From the NCBI GenBank assembly GCA_965229525.1, contig OZ245886.1:1116001-1180000 (forward strand): a DNA stretch of 64,000 bases. Reading direction: 5' to 3'. How positions within the stretch are numbered: position 1 is the stretch's first letter; the number at the start of each line of letters is the position of its first letter. The position numbers and the translations under genes were made by a program. Of the stretch, positions 1 through 9,507 are shown one piece after another. The notes below the pieces were generated by a model. It had not been told where the DNA came from. It saw only the letters and a program-made list of their open reading frames with translations, and made no database searches. The stretch comes from HXMU1420-13 sp965229525 (GTDB lineage Bacteria; Bacteroidota; Rhodothermia; Balneolales; Balneolaceae).

Positions 1-2
1 TG

Positions 3-419
3 CTTAATGCTGCCATTGGCTTTTTGAGCGTTCTACTTTTAGCACTATCCTTTGCCCTGATAACTCGTGTAGTTTATCCTAGAATTCTTAATACCAGAGC
101 TGAAGCGAATTCTCAACTAATAAGTGATGTCATTCAAATTGAGGTTCTCAATGGGTGTGGTGTTGCAGGAATTGCAAATAGATATACAAGTGTACTACGT
201 AAAAATGGATTTGACGTAGTCGAAACCGGAAACTTCGATCATTTTAATCTTGAACAAACTATTGTAATTTCCAGAAGCGGTGTTATGGAGAATGCACGTC
301 AAATTGCAAGCGCGCTAGGTATAAGTGAAAACAATATTTTAAGGGAAGAATCTCCTGATTTTTATTTAGATGTGACCGTTGTTATAGGTCACGATTTTGA
401 ACAGCTTAACACAGATTAA
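3..419 (+). CDS. LytR C-terminal (LytR_C) domain protein, 5' end outside window
   Basis: The reading frame is open to the window's left edge (residues LNAAIGF precede the TTG at 24), so the true start is probably upstream and TTG 24 is only an internal candidate. A hydrophobic stretch near the visible N-terminus (VLLLALSFALITRVV) suggests a membrane anchor. The rest fits a LytR_C/VanFL-type domain: a beta strand with IEVLNGCGVAGIA, then YTSVLRKNGFDVVETGNF, then a second half about an I/V-rich core. In the family this domain is extracytoplasmic and often follows a LytR-CpsA-Psr catalytic domain; none is visible here, and a stand-alone anchored form next to rsfS is plausible. The stop codon abuts the rsfS ATG (TAAATG), so the two are probably co-transcribed. 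Family call from motif recognition; function unknown. Confidence 0.7.
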   Translation, partial: LNAAIGFLSVLLLALSFALITRVVYPRILNTRAEANSQLISDVIQIEVLNGCGVAGIANRYTSVLRKNGFDVVETGNFDHFNLEQTIVISRSGVMENARQIASALGISENNILREESPDFYLDVTVVIGHDFEQLNTD

Positions 420-815
420 ATGGTAGAAATAAACCACCCAGCTAACGATCAATTTCAAACCAAACCCGACTCAAGGAGTTTAGTTGAGTTTGTAATTGAA
501 GGGATGAAAGAGAAAAAGGCGACTGATATAACAGTAATGGATGTTTCAGACTTAACGACCCTTACTGATTATTTCGTAATTTGTAGTGGAACTTCTGATA
601 CTCAAATCAAGGCTATTTCTGATTCCATTGAAGAACAAGTGTTAAAAGAAACCGGTGAAAAACCATGGAAGAAAGAAGGTATTCAAGCTCGAAACTGGAT
701 TATTCTTGATTTCATTAACATCGTAGTTCACGTTATGAGTAAAGACAAGCGTGAATTTTATAGTATAGAAAGAGTTTGGAACGATGCCCGAATCACATAT
801 ATCGAAAATGAATAG
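420..815 (+). CDS. rsfS: Ribosomal silencing factor RsfS
   Basis: RsfS (Iojap/DUF143 family) binds ribosomal protein L14 on the 50S subunit and blocks subunit joining, lowering translation in starvation. The 131 residues cover the whole family fold: KATDITVMDVSDL, TDYFVICSGTSDTQIKAI, KPWKKEGIQARNWIILDF and VVHVMSKDKREFYSIERVW are the conserved blocks, with an N-terminal extension of about 20 residues before the domain. ATG begins directly after the stop of the upstream LytR_C gene, and its own stop directly precedes the next ATG (TAGATG), giving a tight three-gene operon. Confidence 0.95.
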   Translation: MVEINHPANDQFQTKPDSRSLVEFVIEGMKEKKATDITVMDVSDLTTLTDYFVICSGTSDTQIKAISDSIEEQVLKETGEKPWKKEGIQARNWIILDFINIVVHVMSKDKREFYSIERVWNDARITYIENE

Positions 816-1796
816 ATGAGTCTTAATAAACCCCGAATACTTGTCACAGAACCAATTCCAGAATCTGTGATTTCTTATTTATCTGATTTCGGGGAAGTTA
901 CACTGGGGCAAAAAGGCCGATATATGATTGAGGATAACTTGAAAAAAGATATTCCTCGATACGACGCCCTCTTATCGATGTTATCCAATCCAGTGTCGAA
1001 AGCAGTCTTAAATGCAGCCAAAAATCTTAAAATTGTTGCCAATTTTGCTGTAGGATATAATAATATTGATATAGAAGCGGCAAGGAATCTAAATATCAAA
1101 GTTGCAAACACACCCGATGTTCTAACCGAAGCATGTGGTGATTTTGCTATGGCCTTATTGATGGCAACCAGCCGTAATTTTTATCAAGCTGAGAAGTATT
1201 TAAGAGAGGGTAAATTCAAAGGATGGGAACCCCTGGGGTTTTTAGGTCCTGAGTTAAGAGGCAAAATTTTAGGTATTGTAGGGATGGGTAGAATTGGCCA
1301 GGCTTTTGCAAAACGTGCGTTAGCTTTCGGCATGAAAATTCAATACACAAACAGAAAACCAGTACCCAAAGAAATTGAAAGAGAATTGGAGGCGACTTTC
1401 ATCGCTGAATTATCAGATTTAGCGACTACATCAGATGTACTGAGTATGAATTGCCCCCTTACTCCCGAAACTTATCATCTTGTTGATAAGAAGTTGCTTG
1501 AAATCATGCCAAATCAGGCCATTCTAATTAATATATCTCGTGGTCCTGTAGTTGATGAAGCAGCACTGGCTAATGCTCTTCATAATGGAATTATTGGTGG
1601 AGCTGGGTTAGATGTTTTTGAAGAGGAACCAAAAGTACACCCGAAGCTATTTACTGCACCAAATGTAACATTGGTACCTCATATTGCAAGTGCCACTTTC
1701 GAAACGAGAGAAGCGATTGGGATGCTGGCCGCTGAAGCAATAATGAAAGTACTTACCGGAGAACCCGACACAAGTATTTCGAATCTTATATCTTAA
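816..1796 (+). CDS. D-2-hydroxyacid dehydrogenase (D-glycerate dehydrogenase / glyoxylate-hydroxypyruvate reductase type)
   Basis: NAD(P)H-dependent oxidoreductase that interconverts 2-keto acids (glyoxylate, hydroxypyruvate) and D-2-hydroxyacids in the cytoplasm. The 326-residue length is typical. Visible features are the Rossmann motif GMGRIG at about residue 155, the substrate-binding VANFAVGYNNID, the catalytic Arg242 in INISRGPVVDE, Glu271 in DVFEEEP and the proton donor His289 in VPHIASAT. The Gly-Asp-Phe-Ala segment and overall pattern favour the GyaR/GhrB subgroup over D-lactate dehydrogenase, but substrate is not decided by sequence alone. Start ATG abuts the rsfS stop. Confidence 0.88.
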   Translation: MSLNKPRILVTEPIPESVISYLSDFGEVTLGQKGRYMIEDNLKKDIPRYDALLSMLSNPVSKAVLNAAKNLKIVANFAVGYNNIDIEAARNLNIKVANTPDVLTEACGDFAMALLMATSRNFYQAEKYLREGKFKGWEPLGFLGPELRGKILGIVGMGRIGQAFAKRALAFGMKIQYTNRKPVPKEIERELEATFIAELSDLATTSDVLSMNCPLTPETYHLVDKKLLEIMPNQAILINISRGPVVDEAALANALHNGIIGGAGLDVFEEEPKVHPKLFTAPNVTLVPHIASATFETREAIGMLAAEAIMKVLTGEPDTSISNLIS

Positions 1797-1833
1797 CTGA
1801 TACAACACATACATATTCAGGCGTTAATCGCGC

Positions 1834-4800
1834 ATGGGGTTCAAAAAGTCACATATAACTATAGCACTATATAGCTTACTAGCTATTGTTGCTGTTTCTT
1901 TTCTTGCTTTTGAATGGGTACAACTAAATGATAGTGACGGTAATCAGGAAATAAGGAACATTGCTGAGCAGTCTGTAGATGAGTCTTTCGAAGTTTTACA
2001 AAAACAGATTTTCGAATTCAGCTCAAAATCGACAGAATTTGCAAATGAGATTGCGGAGTTACTCATTACCAATGCCGACTTAAGCAATCCAAATGCAATT
2101 CAATCTGATTTTTGGGGAACAACTGTATTTGAAGAACAAAATCCTATCTATTGGCAAGGATATACCTCGATTAATTCTCTTGATTCTTTAGATGCCAAAA
2201 ATACTAATCTAATTCTGGAAAGAAGAAGAGAAGGAAATGTTCAGTTTCTTCAATCAATTATTCCGGTTACATATATTCAAAATACTGATACGGTTTATTA
2301 TCAGATTTATACACGATTGCTATTGGATCAACATAATGAGTTTGATATTGTAACCAATACACCTGAAAGTAATATCCATCAAATCGAAGATAAATCTTCA
2401 TTTCCGGTTCGAATTTCATTTTCAGTTGTGCGACAGGATTCAGTGATTCACTCTCGCTCATTCCAATCAGTTTCCGACGATTTTATTGCCACTGTTTATG
2501 CTTCAGAATCAGACATTCATGCCTATTTATCATTAAAAGAGCAGCGTATTAGAAGCATCCGTTCTTATTATATTTTAGCAATAGCATTGCTGTTTACACT
2601 ATTATTAGCATGGGTTTCACGAACATTGAATGCTTATTTCCAACTAGTACTTCAGTGGATTTTTCTAACACTAGTTCATTTCCTTCAAAACCCAATTTCA
2701 ACTGCTCTTTTTGATTCGGTCTACTTATCAAAGATCATCGATGCTGTTTTTATACTTGTCGGGTATTTATGCTTACACAATTGGTTTATTAGTCGGTACT
2801 CAACACAATCCTTAAAACGTAGTTCTGAATTATTTATAATCAGTTTTTTAAGTGGTTTTGCTTTTGCAGCTATTCTGATTTTTCTCCTTCATGATGTGTA
2901 TTCAACCATTTTGGTTTCTGAACTAAACTTATTTAATCAGGTTCTAACTTCTTCCATTTTTTCTACGGCCTGGATTTGGGTTTTAGGTAGTACACTTTTA
3001 ATTATATCTTCGTTATTTAACACCCAGTTTTTAAAGGGTTTAAAACACGAATTACCCTCAACAATCGGCGTCTTTTTTTCAACTATTGTTGGAATAAGTA
3101 TCCCATTGTTAATAAGCATTCTATTAACAGTTGAATTGAACGTCAACACGTCAATCATATGGATATCTGGGGGCTTAGTATCAATTTTAATAATCCTTAC
3201 AATACTTCAACATAAGTTTAGCATCCTCAACTATGATGTTTCTCTTATTCGAGCCATGCTCACCGTATTGACTATCGTCTCCTGTTCCATCACCGCAACC
3301 ATTTACTTTTCTTTTGATGAAGTGCTTTATACAAAACTGGTAAAAAATTCTAAGATTTTTGAAGAAGACAATGAAGAAAAAATACGCGAGGTAATAACTG
3401 AACTTTTGAATGAGGCCTACACTGAAGTCCGCTCAATTTCTCTTTTCAGTGTATCAAACTTTGAGCAAATTATTGACGATCTGATTCAGGAAGATTGGCT
3501 GAAGTATTCATTTTCACTTCAATTAATCGACAAAACTGGTGCTCCTCTCGCTGCGTATAACACAAATTTGTCTGTTCCCCAATGGACTACTGATTATCGA
3601 ATTGATGAGCTCATAATCCCATATGAAGAAGAACGTATCCGAAAAGATAACCTTCGTCCAATACTGAGAAGTCAACCTATTGGAACGGTAAATGCCGAAT
3701 ACTCTTATTTCGTGAGAGGTTGGATTCCGGTGTATCAGAGTAGACGTTCGGAAAATATTAGCGGTTGGATACTTGCAACACTTTACCAGGAGATTCCGGA
3801 ATTAAACCGTCCATTTCGATCGGTTGTAAATGCTACGATCCAATCCCCAGAGGAAACGGCCTTCACATTTACAGAATATTTAGATGGTGTTCCTACGCGG
3901 ACAGTCGTGAGTGGAACATTAGCATCAATACCAGATTATGGCATGCTACCTTCTACGATTCAAGACTACCTTACAGGGCATTCAGAATGGGTTCAAAACC
4001 CCACCATTCAGGAAATGAAATTGAAAGAGAGATTTAGCAGAACCAGTTCGGGTTCTATAATTAGAGGTGCACACCTACAAATCACTTTACCTCAGATATT
4101 ATATGTTTTCCTTCGAGTATACTTCACGGTTGCAATCCCATTTATACTCATTTTGGTAATATTCGCCAGTTCTGGTATCTGGAAAAAAATATCCAAATCC
4201 AGAAAAATTAGAGATCGCCTCATGGATAGATCCATCATTGCCAGCATTATATGTCTGTTCTTCTTGATTGGAGCTACTTCATTAATTTTAGAATCTCAAA
4301 ACAAAAAAGAAGTTCAGGAATTATTACGCGATCAACTAATTACGTTAACCGAGACTCTTACTGAAGCAGATCAAAGCAACGAAATTTCAACCGATTTTCT
4401 CGAAAATATTACTGCTGTCTTAGGAGTAGATGCATCTCTTTATATCGATGGGCTGCTCGAGAACTCGACAACTCCGCCGATTTATAGTCAGCACTTAATT
4501 CCACCAACAATACCATGGGATATTTACCAGAGCATTGTTTCTGAAGGCTCTCAATTAGCCATTGATATTCTTTCTATCGGTGAACAAGATGTAATGATTG
4601 GTTATCAACCTTGGCTGAACGCTGACAATCAAATTGCCGGAATTGTTGCCATACCAACATTCTTAAAAACCCCTGATTTTTACAGCCGATTGTTGTCAAC
4701 AACAAGTTATCTATTGGCTTTTTACTCGTTAATTTTTGGTGTACTTATTTTGATGATCGGATTTATAAGTGCACGAATAACCGCACCACTTGAAACGTTG

Positions 4801-5625
4801 GAAGCTGGTCTTGAAAAAATATCCTCGGGTGATTTAACTACTCGTTTGAGAGTTCAATCTAATGATGAAATTGGCATGCTTACACGAGCTTATAATTCTA
4901 TGGCGGCTCGTTTAAAAACATTACAAGATGAACTAGCTACGAGCGAACGTGAAGCTGCCTGGAAGCAAATGGCACAACAAGTAGCCCACGAGATAAAAAA
5001 TCCCCTTACACCAATGAAGTTGAACCTTCAACATTTAGAGCGACAACTTCAACAAACAGGCGCAGAACTAAGTCTCGACAAACCAAAAGTTGCAGCTATC
5101 ACAAAAAGTATGATTGAGCAAATCGAGGCATTAAATAAAATAGCTTCCGACTTCTCAAAATTTGCTAAACCAACTTCATTTCAATTCGAGGATGTGAAAG
5201 TAAATGAATTGATTGAATCGGTCGTGGTGATGTATAGGGATCATGGAACAAAAATTACTACTCAGTTCGAAAACAGAGAATTCATTATTTCCGGTGTATC
5301 AGACGAACTTCGAAGAGTGTTGGTAAATCTTATAAAAAATGCACAAGAAGCGATTTCTGAAAATGGAGAAATTGTCCTCCAATCAACATGGAATAAAGAA
5401 GACAAAACTGTTGAAATCTTAATTTCTGATAACGGAAAAGGGATCTCAAAAGAAGAAGCACCAAGCATTTTTCTCCCCAATTTCTCAACCAAAACATCAG
5501 GCACCGGCTTGGGACTTGCAATCACAAAAAAAATTATTGAAGAACATTCTGGTTCGATTTCTTTCGAAAGTACACCGAATATTCGCACAACCTTCAAAAT
5601 TACTATTCCGCTTAAAAACTCTTGA
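1834..5625 (+). CDS. Large multi-pass sensor histidine kinase, NtrY-like
   Basis: A 1263-residue membrane kinase. From the N-terminus: one membrane helix (about 7-25), an extracytoplasmic region to about 240, a block of some seven hydrophobic helices (about 243-500), a second extracytoplasmic sensor-like region (about 510-750), two helices (about 752-783 and 805-826), a third periplasmic loop, a last helix (about 955-980) running into a HAMP domain (SARITAPLETLEAGLEKIS to about 1030), then HisKA with phospho-acceptor His1052 in AHEIKNPLTPMKLNLQHLER, and HATPase_c with N-box VNLIKNAQEAI, G1 DNGKGI and G2 GTGLGLAI. The KNPLTPMKLNLQ H-box is of the NtrY class. No response regulator is adjacent, so it appears orphan. 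The length and number of membrane helices far exceed usual NtrY (about 700-800 residues). Confidence 0.9.
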   Translation: MGFKKSHITIALYSLLAIVAVSFLAFEWVQLNDSDGNQEIRNIAEQSVDESFEVLQKQIFEFSSKSTEFANEIAELLITNADLSNPNAIQSDFWGTTVFEEQNPIYWQGYTSINSLDSLDAKNTNLILERRREGNVQFLQSIIPVTYIQNTDTVYYQIYTRLLLDQHNEFDIVTNTPESNIHQIEDKSSFPVRISFSVVRQDSVIHSRSFQSVSDDFIATVYASESDIHAYLSLKEQRIRSIRSYYILAIALLFTLLLAWVSRTLNAYFQLVLQWIFLTLVHFLQNPISTALFDSVYLSKIIDAVFILVGYLCLHNWFISRYSTQSLKRSSELFIISFLSGFAFAAILIFLLHDVYSTILVSELNLFNQVLTSSIFSTAWIWVLGSTLLIISSLFNTQFLKGLKHELPSTIGVFFSTIVGISIPLLISILLTVELNVNTSIIWISGGLVSILIILTILQHKFSILNYDVSLIRAMLTVLTIVSCSITATIYFSFDEVLYTKLVKNSKIFEEDNEEKIREVITELLNEAYTEVRSISLFSVSNFEQIIDDLIQEDWLKYSFSLQLIDKTGAPLAAYNTNLSVPQWTTDYRIDELIIPYEEERIRKDNLRPILRSQPIGTVNAEYSYFVRGWIPVYQSRRSENISGWILATLYQEIPELNRPFRSVVNATIQSPEETAFTFTEYLDGVPTRTVVSGTLASIPDYGMLPSTIQDYLTGHSEWVQNPTIQEMKLKERFSRTSSGSIIRGAHLQITLPQILYVFLRVYFTVAIPFILILVIFASSGIWKKISKSRKIRDRLMDRSIIASIICLFFLIGATSLILESQNKKEVQELLRDQLITLTETLTEADQSNEISTDFLENITAVLGVDASLYIDGLLENSTTPPIYSQHLIPPTIPWDIYQSIVSEGSQLAIDILSIGEQDVMIGYQPWLNADNQIAGIVAIPTFLKTPDFYSRLLSTTSYLLAFYSLIFGVLILMIGFISARITAPLETLEAGLEKISSGDLTTRLRVQSNDEIGMLTRAYNSMAARLKTLQDELATSEREAAWKQMAQQVAHEIKNPLTPMKLNLQHLERQLQQTGAELSLDKPKVAAITKSMIEQIEALNKIASDFSKFAKPTSFQFEDVKVNELIESVVVMYRDHGTKITTQFENREFIISGVSDELRRVLVNLIKNAQEAISENGEIVLQSTWNKEDKTVEILISDNGKGISKEEAPSIFLPNFSTKTSGTGLGLAITKKIIEEHSGSISFESTPNIRTTFKITIPLKNS

Positions 5626-5681
5626 TAAGGCCCATTTCTTGGATTGATTTTCCGTACCATTAGCGCTCATTCAATCCTGCC

Positions 5682-7040
5682 TTGAAACATTCATTCCAAG
5701 AAATAAAAACCGAAATTTCTACGCTCCTCAAAATTGGCTTACCTATAGTAGGAACCCAACTTTTAGGAATGGGACTGAATGTAACCGACACCATAATGGC
5801 TGGAAATTTATCCGCAGCCGATCTGGCTGGTGTTGCCGTTGGCAATGCCCTTTATTTACCCGTTTCATTATTTGGGATGGCCATTCTTGTAGCCATCAAT
5901 CCAATTGTATCGCAATATTTGGGAGCCAGGAAGTTTGATGAAATTGGAAAATCGGCTCGCCAGACATTGTGGATGGTTGGATTTCTATCCATCCCTTCTT
6001 TTTTCATGGTCAGGCATCTTGACCTAATTATGTACTGGCTAAACGTTGATCCCGAAATTATCCCCAAATCAACGGAATATTTAAAGGCTATTTCCTGGGG
6101 AATTCCGGGGCTATTAACATTTGCTGGTCTACGATATTTCAGTGAGGGCCTTGCAATTACAAAACCAGCCATGTTTATAGCCGCTTTAATGCTGATTATC
6201 AATATACCTGCTGATTATATTTTGATGTACGGTAAACTTGGCTTCGAGGCCATGGGTGCTGAGGGCACGGGGTATGCCACTACAATTGTTCAAATTGCTG
6301 GTGGTTTAACAATGATAATTTTTACTGCATCATTTAAGCCATTTAAACGGTTCAAGATTTATGCCCGAACTAAAGGCCCTGATTGGAAATATGTAAAAGA
6401 GATTTTAACAGTCGGTGTCCCAAATGGTGTAAGCTCAACCCTTGAAGTTTTACTCTTTGCTGCAGTGAGTGTTTTGATGGGAACCCTCTCGGTTACGGCT
6501 TCGGCATCCCATCAGGTAGCAATTAATATTGCTGCGACTGTTTTTATGATTCCGTTCGGACTTTCAATGGCGATTTCTCAAAGGGTTGGCCGTGCGGTTG
6601 GTCAAGGTTCTATAGAAAAAGCACGATTTAGAGGATTCCTTGGAACAGCTGTTTGTGTAGCGATCATGTGCTTCACCGCCATTCTGATTTTCTCTTTTCC
6701 CGAAATGATAGTTGGGATTTATACGAGTGACCCAGAGGTGCTTACCCTTGCCGTTTCTCTGATCTTCTATGCCGGACTTTTCCAGATTTCAGACGGACTT
6801 CAAGTAGGCGGTTTTGGCGCTTTACGTGGACTAAAAGACACCCGAATGCCTATGATTTTTAATTTTATCTCTTACTGGCTGGTTGGATTTTCCGTCGGAT
6901 ATTATTTGGGGATAGTCACAGATTTTGGCCCGGGAGGGCTTTGGGTCGGATTGATTTCCGGGCTTACCGTTGCTTCAATTTTACACAACACCAGATTTCA
7001 CTTATTAACTAAAAAGACTAAGCAGGAATCAACCGTTTAA
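5682..7040 (+). CDS. MATE family multidrug/cation antiporter (NorM-like)
   Basis: A 452-residue inner-membrane protein with about 12 hydrophobic helices. The first helix carries GLPIVGTQLLGMGLNVTDT followed by IMAGNLSAADLAGVAVG, the characteristic MATE N-terminal signature, and the second half repeats the pattern (GVPNGVSSTLEVLLFAAVS). MATE proteins export organic cations, drugs or metabolites against Na+ or H+. The start used is TTG 5682: there is no ATG between the in-frame stop at 5661 and residue 30, and a later ATG would remove the first helix. It lies 57 nt after the kinase gene and ends tail-to-tail with the DinB-fold gene, overlapping by 23 nt. Confidence 0.92.
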   Translation: MKHSFQEIKTEISTLLKIGLPIVGTQLLGMGLNVTDTIMAGNLSAADLAGVAVGNALYLPVSLFGMAILVAINPIVSQYLGARKFDEIGKSARQTLWMVGFLSIPSFFMVRHLDLIMYWLNVDPEIIPKSTEYLKAISWGIPGLLTFAGLRYFSEGLAITKPAMFIAALMLIINIPADYILMYGKLGFEAMGAEGTGYATTIVQIAGGLTMIIFTASFKPFKRFKIYARTKGPDWKYVKEILTVGVPNGVSSTLEVLLFAAVSVLMGTLSVTASASHQVAINIAATVFMIPFGLSMAISQRVGRAVGQGSIEKARFRGFLGTAVCVAIMCFTAILIFSFPEMIVGIYTSDPEVLTLAVSLIFYAGLFQISDGLQVGGFGALRGLKDTRMPMIFNFISYWLVGFSVGYYLGIVTDFGPGGLWVGLISGLTVASILHNTRFHLLTKKTKQESTV

Positions 7041-7569
7041 TCTGCTCCAAATGCCTTTGCGTGTGCCGTTCATGTATTGCGAGGCAGGCACTCAAACTCA
7101 TCTTTAAAAATTTCACTACCGGATTTCGAATTTTAATTTTATCCAAATTGAGGTTTTCTGACTCTGCTCTTTCAGCAATAGCTATAAACCGATCCATGTT
7201 ATTATTAAAGTGCTCTACTAATTTTTCACGATCTAAATCAGCTTTTTTCTCCGGATAAAAGACTGGAAATGTACCAATTTTGGGTTTGTAGTCAGGGCTT
7301 ACCACTTTTACGAATTTCTTCATCGACCAGGGAAGCTTATAAGGACCATTACCCTTCGGAAGGGTATCGGTTGGTTGATTAATACCCGGCTCCATTTGTG
7401 CTAAGTACAGATCGGTCACTTTATTAATGTGACTCACTACTTCACCAATTCCCCATCCACCATCAATGGGTTTACTCATAAATAAATCATCATCAACACT
7501 TTTTAGGATTTCATCTAAATCATCTTTTGCTTTCTTAAATCCATCGATAAAAATCTGGTTCGTATACAT
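7018..7569 (-). CDS. DinB-fold family protein
   Basis: A 183-residue protein of the DinB/YfiT-like four-helix-bundle family, putative metal-dependent hydrolases or thiol transferases. The metal-ligand pattern is visible: His47 in EVVSHINKV and two C-terminal histidines in ERHTQRHLEQI, with the typical GGWGIGEVV block before the first. The reading frame extends upstream to a TTG at 7593, but ATG 7569 (MYTNQIF) is the better start because the family begins shortly before the first helix. The gene's role is unknown. It is divergent from the type III PKS operon, with a 139-bp shared upstream region. Confidence 0.8.
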   Translation of the reverse strand: MYTNQIFIDGFKKAKDDLDEILKSVDDDLFMSKPIDGGWGIGEVVSHINKVTDLYLAQMEPGINQPTDTLPKGNGPYKLPWSMKKFVKVVSPDYKPKIGTFPVFYPEKKADLDREKLVEHFNNNMDRFIAIAERAESENLNLDKIKIRNPVVKFLKMSLSACLAIHERHTQRHLEQIKRLIPA

Positions 7570-7598
7570 TGGTTTTATATTTAGTTGAGGCAACTAAG

Positions 7599-7612
7599 AC
7601 GTCGTGCGACGT
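7599..7612. promoter_or_regulatory. Palindrome in the divergent dinB-like/PKS intergenic region
   Basis: ACGTCG and CGACGT are a perfect 6-bp inverted repeat with a 2-nt centre (TG), placed 30 bp before the DinB-fold ATG and about 100 bp before the polyketide synthase ATG. A site of this size and position could be an operator shared by both transcripts, but no matching regulator gene is next to it. The remaining intergenic DNA is A+T-rich and shows no other clear element. Confidence 0.3.
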
Positions 7613-7708
7613 GTACAGTTTCGATAAAGAGAATTATTTCAAATAAAGTGAACTATTCCTGCACAAATAACCGTTTTTGATGCATTAATAAAAGCACTAT
7701 TCTAGAGT

Positions 7709-8809
7709 ATGGCTGTTTACATCAATGACATCGCAACTGCAGTTCCCGAGAGCTTTGAAGACCAACAAAGGGTTCGTGAAATAATGAAGGAAGCCGTACC
7801 AGGAGATCGTAAAACGCGTTCAATTATTCACCGAATATATTCTCAGTCGGGAATTGAAAAGCGTCATGCCGCCAATTATGATTTTTCTGAAGAAGGAGGA
7901 GATGGGTTTTTCAATCGAGTCTTTAAAAATGAGTCACCGCCGACTACTGGAGAGAGAAACGCTATCTATGAAAGGGAATCGAAAAAACTGTTTCTGAAAG
8001 TTGCTGATCAATTGATGGAACAGAATCCTGATTTAGATAGAAGTTCCATTACTCATGTCATTACGGTTTCCTGTACAGGTTTTTATGCGCCCGGTCCAGA
8101 TTTTGAAGTTGTCCGTCATCTAGGATTATCTCCTTCTACTCAGCGATTTCACATTGGGTTTATGGGATGTTATGCTGCTTTCCCGGCATTGAAAATGGCT
8201 GAGTCTTTTTGCAAAGCAGACCCTGATGCCGTTGTTTTAGTTATCACTTGTGAGCTTTGCTCTTTGCATCTTCAAATTTCAGATGATATCGATCAAATTT
8301 TAGCCGCTTCTGTTTTTGCTGATGGAGCTGCCGGTGTTTTGGTTTCAACCAAAGAACCAACAAATTCAGGGTATCGACTTGATGAGTTTTCTTCGGCGCT
8401 GGCTTATGAAGGTGAAAAAGATATGGCCTGGACCATCAGTGATACCGGGTTTAAGATGGTGCTTTCAAGCTACATTCCATCCATCATTGAATCTAACATT
8501 GATGACATCATGCAACCCATGTTTGAGAATCTTGAAATCAACAAAGAAGACATTGATTTATGGGCCGTTCATCCGGGTGGACGTGCAATTGTCGATAAAG
8601 TGGAACAAGGCATGAATGTAGCTTCAGAAAAAGTAATTCCTTCTCGAACAGTGCTTTCTAAATATGGGAATATGAGTTCTGCAACCATTTTGTTTGTATT
8701 GGATGAAATTCGAAGAACTGGGTTGAATTCTGATTCCAAAATCCTTCCTATTGCTTTTGGTCCCGGTCTAACTATAGAGACAGGGATTTTCACTTACATC
8801 AATAATTGA
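7709..8809 (+). CDS. Type III polyketide synthase (chalcone/stilbene synthase family)
   Basis: Homodimeric ketosynthase that extends an acyl-CoA starter with malonyl-CoA and cyclises the product to resorcinols, pyrones or phloroglucinols. At 366 residues it is full length. The catalytic triad is complete: Cys154 in GFMGCYAAFPALK, His288 in WAVHPGGRAIVDK and Asn321 in YGNMSSATILFVL. The GFMGCYAA context is typical of bacterial enzymes. It is the first gene of an operon whose next two genes (methyltransferase, FAD monooxygenase) overlap by 1 and 4 nt, resembling the Streptomyces srs set for methoxylated phenolic lipids in logic. The starter unit cannot be read from sequence; a long-chain acyl-CoA is an inference from that analogy. 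Confidence 0.94.
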   Translation: MAVYINDIATAVPESFEDQQRVREIMKEAVPGDRKTRSIIHRIYSQSGIEKRHAANYDFSEEGGDGFFNRVFKNESPPTTGERNAIYERESKKLFLKVADQLMEQNPDLDRSSITHVITVSCTGFYAPGPDFEVVRHLGLSPSTQRFHIGFMGCYAAFPALKMAESFCKADPDAVVLVITCELCSLHLQISDDIDQILAASVFADGAAGVLVSTKEPTNSGYRLDEFSSALAYEGEKDMAWTISDTGFKMVLSSYIPSIIESNIDDIMQPMFENLEINKEDIDLWAVHPGGRAIVDKVEQGMNVASEKVIPSRTVLSKYGNMSSATILFVLDEIRRTGLNSDSKILPIAFGPGLTIETGIFTYINN

Positions 8810-9507
8810 TGGGTGATTTCCTAAAGCAACGTCAACCAGAATTAGTTGAGTGGATGGATCGTCTAGATTGTGATCAAGAAACCCTAAACAATACCTACCA
8901 ACAATTCTCTGTAATTAACTCGTTCTTATCTGGTTGGCGGCGGATTTATAAAACCCGAATTCGACCACTTTGCACAGATAATTCTAAAACTTATTCTGTT
9001 TTAGATATCGGTTTTGGTGGTGGTGATATCCCAATTAAAATAGCTTATTGGGCAAAAAGTGATGGGATTAAACTTGAAATTCTAGCTATCGAACTAGATG
9101 ATCGCGCTTTGGCATTTGTTGAAACCCTGAATGCTCCAAAAAATATTCAATTCAAGAAACTCCATTCTTCCGAATTAATAGATGAAGGAAAAACCTTCGA
9201 TTTTGTGATTAGTAATCATGTACTTCATCATTTGAAAGATGAAGAAGTTCGAGACTTATTAATACAAGCAGACCAGCTTGCGAAAAGGCGAATTCTGTTT
9301 AATGATATCGAAAGAAATTCTCTTGGATATTGGCTATTCAAATTAATTACACCGTTAATTTTCAAGAAATCATACATCACTAAAGATGGACTGATTTCTA
9401 TTCAACGAAGCTTTACCTTCGAAGAATTGGAACGCATCATACCTAAGAAATGGAAACTGGATCAGATGCCCTTATTTCGGTTGGTACTAACTCTGGATAA
9501 ATCATGA
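8809..9507 (+). CDS. Class I SAM-dependent methyltransferase, PKS-operon tailoring enzyme
   Basis: A soluble Rossmann-fold methyltransferase of about 232 residues. SAM-binding motif I is VLDIGFGGGDIPIK, the acidic motif II residue lies in EILAIELDDRAL, and the motif IV region is FDFVISNHVLHHL. The C-terminal part (RSFTFEELERII) is typical of UbiE/small-molecule O- or C-methyltransferases. ATG 8809 shares a base with the PKS stop (TGATG); TTG 8806 is a weaker alternative. The context suggests it methylates the ring or a phenolic hydroxyl of the polyketide product. It is unlike the integral-membrane SrsB methyltransferase, so the operon is analogous rather than identical. Confidence 0.88.
   Translation: MGDFLKQRQPELVEWMDRLDCDQETLNNTYQQFSVINSFLSGWRRIYKTRIRPLCTDNSKTYSVLDIGFGGGDIPIKIAYWAKSDGIKLEILAIELDDRALAFVETLNAPKNIQFKKLHSSELIDEGKTFDFVISNHVLHHLKDEEVRDLLIQADQLAKRRILFNDIERNSLGYWLFKLITPLIFKKSYITKDGLISIQRSFTFEELERIIPKKWKLDQMPLFRLVLTLDKS

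Noticed and set aside
3765..4037. Plus-strand frame inside the large histidine kinase gene
   Set aside because: Different frame within a strongly supported long gene; no family or ribosome-binding site.
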